Assembly (NCBI RefSeq): GCF_018613655.1
Contig: NZ_JAGGPW010000004.1
Span: 88,499-152,498, forward strand
DNA from: Planococcus sp. ISL-109
Lineage (GTDB): Bacteria; Bacillota; Bacilli; Bacillales_A; Planococcaceae
DNA length: 64,000 nucleotides
Direction: 5' to 3'
The notes beneath the pieces were generated by a model. That model saw nothing but the letters and a program-made list of their open reading frames with translations. It was not told where the DNA came from and ran no database searches. This document shows, one piece after another, positions 60,176-64,000 of this stretch. The translations under genes were made by a program, and so were the position numbers. Each line of letters opens with the position of its first letter. Position 1 is the first letter of the stretch.

Positions 60176-60530
60176 GGTGTGCTGAGATTCGAATAGGACT
60201 CGTTAACCATTCGAGAACTGTCACACAATATCAGAGCCGGGTGGAGAATTCCCAGTTGATTGAAATTTTTTGATTGAATAATTAGCGGTAATGTCGGAAT
60301 TTAGTAGGTGAATACTCACTGATTCATAATGAATCTATATAACCAGAAAAGGGTTTAGTTGCTATAATTTCTGTCTTTATAAAGCCTTTATACTTATATT
60401 TATTGAAAAAAAACATGAAAATAAGTAAAAAAGTGTAGAAAGAACCAATGAAGTGTGATATAAATGTACTATAATAATCTGAATTTTTAGATATGTAAGG
60501 CATTGTAATTGGCGGAAGGGGGATGGATTT
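60176..60530. other. Upstream region of the Wzz-like gene
   Basis: About 350 bases without a gene. A perfect TATAAT lies at about 60470-60475 in an AT-rich context, a plausible -10 for the next gene, but no good -35 was seen. Confidence 0.45.
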
Positions 60531-61190
60531 ATGGAAAAACGCATACTTAAGCATCGCTTGTTAAGCTGCATAAGCCGAAACTTTCTGCTTGTGGCAGGGA
60601 CGACGGTCTCGACGGTATTTGCTGTATGGCTAGTCTCGGTATTCATCTATGAGCCTGAATTTACAGCAACGAGCCAAGTTTTCATCGAGCCGCCGACAGC
60701 TGACACAGGCTGGGGGGATCCTGTCCTCGCCTCAGACTACCAAACGCTTGAAGCCTACCAGGTTTTAGCGAAAAGTCCTGCAGTGCTGTCACGGGTGCTT
60801 GAGCGTATAGAAAGTTCCTATTCCATTTCTGAGCTCCACAATCGCATCGCGATCGACCGCCCGGAAAATTCACAAGTACTAAATATCGTCGTCACCGCCT
60901 CTGATAAAAACAAGGCTGCAGGAATGGCCAACGCAATAGCATTCAGCCTGCAGGAAGAAGTAAAGAGTTCGTTAAAAGTGGATAATGTCAGTGTCATTTT
61001 GAAAGCCGGAACATCCTATAGTTCGCTCGAAGAAAGCAAGAGCTTGGGCATTCTTTTGCCGCTTGCTGCGGTAGCCGGTCTTGTAGCCGGTTTAGTCCTA
61101 AGTTTCCTTTTCGAATTGATAGCCCTTAGAGGACGCTTTGCCCAATACGGCAAGAAAAAGAATACGCATTTGCAAACGGTCTTCAAATGA
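60531..61190 (+). CDS. Wzz/YveK-type polysaccharide co-polymerase
   Basis: A 219-residue membrane protein. Two helices lie near the ends (about 20-38 NFLLVAGTTVSTVFAVWLVS; about 168-190 LGILLPLAAVAGLVAGLVLS). Between them is a Wzz domain (EPEFTATSQVFIEPPTAD; ENSQVLNIVVTASDKNKAAG, about 115-135). This is the chain-length/kinase-modulator type protein of Gram-positive exopolysaccharide loci. The partner tyrosine kinase is not in the window. GGAAGGGGGATGGATTT precedes the ATG. Followed closely by the 61221 gene. Confidence 0.85.
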   Translation: MEKRILKHRLLSCISRNFLLVAGTTVSTVFAVWLVSVFIYEPEFTATSQVFIEPPTADTGWGDPVLASDYQTLEAYQVLAKSPAVLSRVLERIESSYSISELHNRIAIDRPENSQVLNIVVTASDKNKAAGMANAIAFSLQEEVKSSLKVDNVSVILKAGTSYSSLEESKSLGILLPLAAVAGLVAGLVLSFLFELIALRGRFAQYGKKKNTHLQTVFK

Positions 61191-61220
61191 CCGTTAGTCA
61201 AAGTTGAGGTGAAACAAATT

Positions 61221-62201
61221 ATGTATACGCTGGTATCCATCCAAGAGCATATAAAGTGGCAGGAAATACTCGATGCCTTAGAAATACAGGATATTTACTA
61301 CACAACACAATATTTTTTGAGTGCCCTGAAATTGGATCCCGGTGAAGCATACCTTTTTCATTTCCAATGCGAGCATGGAGAAGTTGCTTATCCATTTATC
61401 AAACGGCTTGTAAATGAAGAAGAACCTCGATGCTTTGATATTACAACACCATTCGGCTATGGCGGCCCGGTCTTGAAGGTCCGCACAAACAGCAATTCGC
61501 TGATAGCCGATTTTCGTAAAGAGTTTGTTGCATTTTGCCGGAACGAACAAATCATTGCAGAATTTATCCGCTTTCATCCGTCACGCGAAAACGCCAGTTT
61601 CTTCAAAGGATATGTGCAGTTGTTGCCATTATACGAAAGTTATTCGGTTGATTTAAAACTATGGCAGCAGGAACATGGGAACCAATTGCCTTCTGCTGAT
61701 GTCGACATCCGAAAGCTCGGCACAGTCCGCCATATGTTTGAATTTTTGGTTTTGTACTATTCGGAAGCCCGCAGAAGAGAAGAAGCAGACAGTTATTACT
61801 TTTTTACAAACGACTATTTTGAAGCTTTAGTCAGTTCGCTCGGGCCGAACCTTCATCTGTTTGGAGCTTACCACGAAGAAAAACTGATATCTGCCTGTTA
61901 TGTGTTGGCGATGGGGAAAACAATCCATTTTCACCTGGAAGGCAATTTGCCGGAAGCAAAAGCGCATCAGGCAGATCGGAAATTGCTGATGAAAGTCGCC
62001 GAATGGGGTGTGGATAATTACTATGAGGAGTTTCATCTCGGTGGCAGCCTGGACAGTGAACTGGGTCAAGCGAAACAGGCGATCGCCAACAAGCCGTCCT
62101 ACACTTTTTATATTGGAAAGCATATCCATAACGAAGCGATATACCAACAATTTATATCCTTGGATGACGACGAAATTATCCGGCGATACCGCAACATTTA
62201 A
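61221..62201 (+). CDS. GNAT/FemAB-like acyltransferase
   Basis: A 326-residue cytoplasmic protein. The second half has the pattern of FemAB/GNAT-type transferases: FEFLVLYYSEARRREEADSY (about 178-197), LHLFGAYHEEKLISACYVLA (about 213-232) and HQADRKLLMKVAEWGVDNYY with FHLGGSL (about 250-278). The first half (FDITTPFGYGGPVL) matches the duplicated lobe. Such enzymes attach acyl or amino acid groups to peptidoglycan precursors or glycans. ATG 61221 is preferred over GTG 61209, which overlaps GAGGTG. It follows the Wzz-like gene by 30 bp, consistent with a role in a surface polymer. Confidence 0.8.
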   Translation: MYTLVSIQEHIKWQEILDALEIQDIYYTTQYFLSALKLDPGEAYLFHFQCEHGEVAYPFIKRLVNEEEPRCFDITTPFGYGGPVLKVRTNSNSLIADFRKEFVAFCRNEQIIAEFIRFHPSRENASFFKGYVQLLPLYESYSVDLKLWQQEHGNQLPSADVDIRKLGTVRHMFEFLVLYYSEARRREEADSYYFFTNDYFEALVSSLGPNLHLFGAYHEEKLISACYVLAMGKTIHFHLEGNLPEAKAHQADRKLLMKVAEWGVDNYYEEFHLGGSLDSELGQAKQAIANKPSYTFYIGKHIHNEAIYQQFISLDDDEIIRRYRNI

Positions 62202-62232
62202 TTCGTAAAAAAATGATTAGGGAGGCCTAGAG

Positions 62233-62724
62233 ATGAGATATACTCAATATAAAGGTGTAGTGGAAAGAGAGTACAAAAAGTCGCTTCGCAAAATTATGCA
62301 TGAAATTTGTGCTGTCGAACAATTAGATGCTGTAGAAGGGGCGCTTCGTTTAGGTGTCGCTAAAAGCATTTTCGAATATTGGCGGAACTTTTATCGCTAT
62401 GATGATCAGCAACGTTTGTTTGACCAAAAAGTACAAGAACTGGACCAACCGCATTACCTTTATGTGAACGAACGCAAAAAACCTACGGCGCCGAGTGAAC
62501 TCAAACATAGCGAAGAGTTGAGCCTACAAGGCTTTCAGGAACAACTTGAAAAAATGACCGCCTATTACCGGGCTGTTCAAAAAGAAAGTGGCGGGTTGGC
62601 GGTGGAAGCCGCAAATCTGCAGCTATTCGAATTTGCCGAAGAGTTGCTGCAGCGCTATCAAAGTGGCGAACTCCATAAAGAAGTGATGGAAAAATCTTTG
62701 GAAGAGAATGAAAAGGGGAAGTAA
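62233..62724 (+). CDS. Helical protein of unknown function
   Basis: A 163-residue soluble, charged, helical protein with no signal or membrane helix. Tyr/Trp-rich stretches (SIFEYWRNFYRYDDQQRLFD, YYRAVQKESGGLAVEAANLQ) are noticeable. No family recognised. TAGGGAGGCCTAGAG precedes the ATG. It follows the acyltransferase by 31 bp and precedes the alkyltransferase-like gene by 8 bp, so all are probably co-transcribed. Confidence 0.65.
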   Translation: MRYTQYKGVVEREYKKSLRKIMHEICAVEQLDAVEGALRLGVAKSIFEYWRNFYRYDDQQRLFDQKVQELDQPHYLYVNERKKPTAPSELKHSEELSLQGFQEQLEKMTAYYRAVQKESGGLAVEAANLQLFEFAEELLQRYQSGELHKEVMEKSLEENEKGK

Positions 62725-62732
62725 TTTACGAT

Positions 62733-63056
62733 ATGCAAGCATTCACAAAACAAGCAATTGAAATTATGAAAAGCATTCCACAGGGGAAAGTGATGTCATA
62801 TGGCCAAATAGCCCGTTTGGCCGGAAGTCCCCGTGGAGCAAGGCAAGTAGTGCGGATTCTCCACAGTATGAGCGAAAAAGAAGCGATTCCATGGCATCGG
62901 ATCGTCAATGCTAAAGGTGAAATTGCGATACAAGAGGCTGAGGGACGCTACACACAAAAAGTTTTGCTCGAAGAAGAGGGGCTTTTCGTTGAGGCAAACG
63001 GCAAAGTATCCTTGGAATGCTATCAATATTTCCCAGAGCCGCAATCAAAGCGCTGA
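62733..63056 (+). CDS. Alkyltransferase-like protein (ATL, inactive MGMT)
   Basis: A 107-residue protein made only of the MGMT DNA-binding domain: GKVMSYGQIARLAGSPRGAR (about 19-38, HTH with the Arg finger region) and PWHRIVNAKGEIAI (about 53-66). The active-site Cys of PCHR is replaced by Trp54, which defines alkyltransferase-like proteins. These bind O6-alkylguanine without repairing it and hand it to nucleotide excision repair. GGGGAAGTAATTTACG precedes the ATG. Last in the 61221-62733 gene group. Confidence 0.9.
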   Translation: MQAFTKQAIEIMKSIPQGKVMSYGQIARLAGSPRGARQVVRILHSMSEKEAIPWHRIVNAKGEIAIQEAEGRYTQKVLLEEEGLFVEANGKVSLECYQYFPEPQSKR

Positions 63057-63131
63057 TAGTTTAACATTCATATAAAAAGGGGTATAAAACTTCATCAGCC
63101 AATTTTTTGATTGCAGAAATGGGGAGTTAAA

Positions 63132-63866
63132 ATGGCAATAAAAGATAAACCAGTTATTGGAATTACTGCACAGGTAGAGGAAGATCAAACATATTCTTTG
63201 GATCCAGTTTACTCACAGGCGATTCTCCAAGCAGGCGGTTTGCCGCTAATCGTCCCGATTGTGGACGAAGCAGATATTCCGTTGCTTTGTGAACGGTTGG
63301 ACGGCTTGATTGTAACCGGTGGAGGCGATATTAATCCGAGCCTTTACGGCGAAGAGCCGCATATCCGCTTAGGCGCTGTGTATCCTGGCAGTGATATATA
63401 TGAAGAGGAACTGATTTTGAACTTCTTGAAGCTCGACAAACCGTTCATCGGCATGTGCCGTGGGATGCAGATGTTCAACGTGGCACTTGGAGGGACGGTT
63501 TATCAGGATCTTGAAGCCCAATATGAAGGAACTTTGTACCAGCATAAACAAAGGGCTATGCGTACGCACCGCACGCATACTGTGAAACTGGAAGAGGATA
63601 GCTTGTTATATAAAATCATGAAAGAAAAAGAGTTCAACGTTAACTCTTTCCATCACCAAGGCGTAAAAGATGTATCCGATAAATTGCAAGTTTCTGCTCG
63701 AGCAGCCGATGGACTCGTTGAAGCTTTGGAAAGCCCGAATCACCAATTTGCGATGGGCATTCAATGGCATCCAGAAGAGTTCGCTCTGCAAGGCGATGAA
63801 GCATCACGCAATATCTTTTCATACTTCGTCAAGGAATGCCTTGTCGATAAAAAACAAAATCAATAA
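63132..63866 (+). CDS. puuD: Gamma-glutamyl-gamma-aminobutyrate hydrolase family protein
   Basis: A 244-residue class I glutamine amidotransferase-like hydrolase. The nucleophile Cys109 is in FIGMCRGMQMFN, the His/Glu pair in GIQWHPEEFALQ (about 216-227), and the start IGITAQVEEDQTYSL fits peptidase C26 (PuuD). It would release GABA from gamma-glutamyl-GABA or cleave related gamma-glutamyl amides. With gabD in the same window it could feed succinate semialdehyde, but the genes are 8 kb apart. ATG 63132 follows ATGGGGAG. Confidence 0.88.
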   Translation: MAIKDKPVIGITAQVEEDQTYSLDPVYSQAILQAGGLPLIVPIVDEADIPLLCERLDGLIVTGGGDINPSLYGEEPHIRLGAVYPGSDIYEEELILNFLKLDKPFIGMCRGMQMFNVALGGTVYQDLEAQYEGTLYQHKQRAMRTHRTHTVKLEEDSLLYKIMKEKEFNVNSFHHQGVKDVSDKLQVSARAADGLVEALESPNHQFAMGIQWHPEEFALQGDEASRNIFSYFVKECLVDKKQNQ

Positions 63867-63869
63867 ACA

Positions 63870-63904
63870 AAAAAGCACTGGAAAAATTCCAGTGCTTTTT
63901 TATA
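63870..63904 (+). terminator. Terminator after puuD
   Basis: AAAGCACTGGAA and TTCCAGTGCTTT form a strong stem followed by TTTAT. Confidence 0.92.
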
Positions 63905-64000
63905 TTGAATTAAGGGAATGGAAAAGCTACCGTTTGAAGCGGGAGCGAGATTTTACAATTAAAATTAAGCTTTAGAGTTTTGAACAGACCAAGGCTCAGG

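Noticed and set aside
1..64000. CRISPR arrays, tRNA and rRNA genes
   Set aside because: I saw no regularly spaced direct repeats, and no cloverleaf or ribosomal RNA sequence. This was judged by eye, not by a covariance search.

Overview
The window looks like a chromosome segment of a low-to-mid GC Gram-positive bacterium of the Bacillales, most likely Planococcaceae (Planococcus/Planomicrobium type). The grounds are AGGAGG-type ribosome binding sites throughout, Bacillus-type gene sets (aspartokinase of the YclM/ThrD type beside hom-thrC-thrB, a RocB-like peptidase, an AmaP/DUF2273/Asp23 cluster, a YhfH-like micro-protein), and moderately GC-rich housekeeping genes. The assignment is inference from protein character, not from a database search. 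I saw no rRNA, tRNA or CRISPR array.

Layout. 1-13.6 kb is mostly core metabolism. It holds a broken HIT gene, a broken amidohydrolase and an internally deleted acyl-CoA synthetase, followed by an intact acyl-CoA dehydrogenase under a MerR regulator with a 19-bp-spacer promoter. Then come an LLM oxidoreductase, a small protein with an internal repeat, a defective ABC-2 permease, a HAD phosphatase, and the glyoxylate shunt genes aceA-aceB. A LytTR regulator lies divergent to aceA, with a perfect 18-bp palindrome between them.

13.6-36.2 kb is an AT-richer, mosaic accessory region. It contains gene remnants (DUF4268-like, Crp/Fnr, SMR, ABC ATPase, CobW GTPase, PstS-like, LacI/ScrR, fructokinase) and dead or truncated insertion sequences (IS4 family, two IS3-family elements, an IS200/IS605 element with a broken tnpB). 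Scattered live cargo includes an SRPBCC protein, a GltS-like symporter, an MBL-fold hydrolase, ferritin, a CPBP protease, an SMR transporter, an arsenite/bile-acid-type transporter and a GH32 sucrase. A 15-bp motif recurs at three places in this region. The most novel part is 17.4-21.2 kb, a partly duplicated array of small orphan genes falling into three paralogous families, with a perfect FNR/CRP-type palindrome inside it.

36.3-64 kb returns to a conserved backbone. It runs through the alkaline-shock envelope cluster (amaP with an apparent ATT start), a LysM protein, a Trm11-like methyltransferase, a GlcD-like oxidase divergent from a GntR-DctP-DctQ-DctM TRAP operon, an aminotransferase, a RocB-like peptidase and a cupin. 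The threonine pathway genes (thrD, then divergent hom-thrC-thrB) and a succinate-semialdehyde dehydrogenase follow. A transporter then sits with two M20 amidohydrolases, and the window ends with a Wzz-like protein, a GNAT/FemAB-like protein, an alkyltransferase-like protein and a PuuD-type glutamine amidotransferase.

The genes work together in several units: acyl-CoA oxidation, the glyoxylate bypass for growth on C2 units or fatty acids, TRAP import of an organic acid beside an FAD 2-hydroxyacid oxidase, and threonine synthesis from aspartate. The accessory region is an insertion-sequence graveyard in which no transposase gene appears intact.
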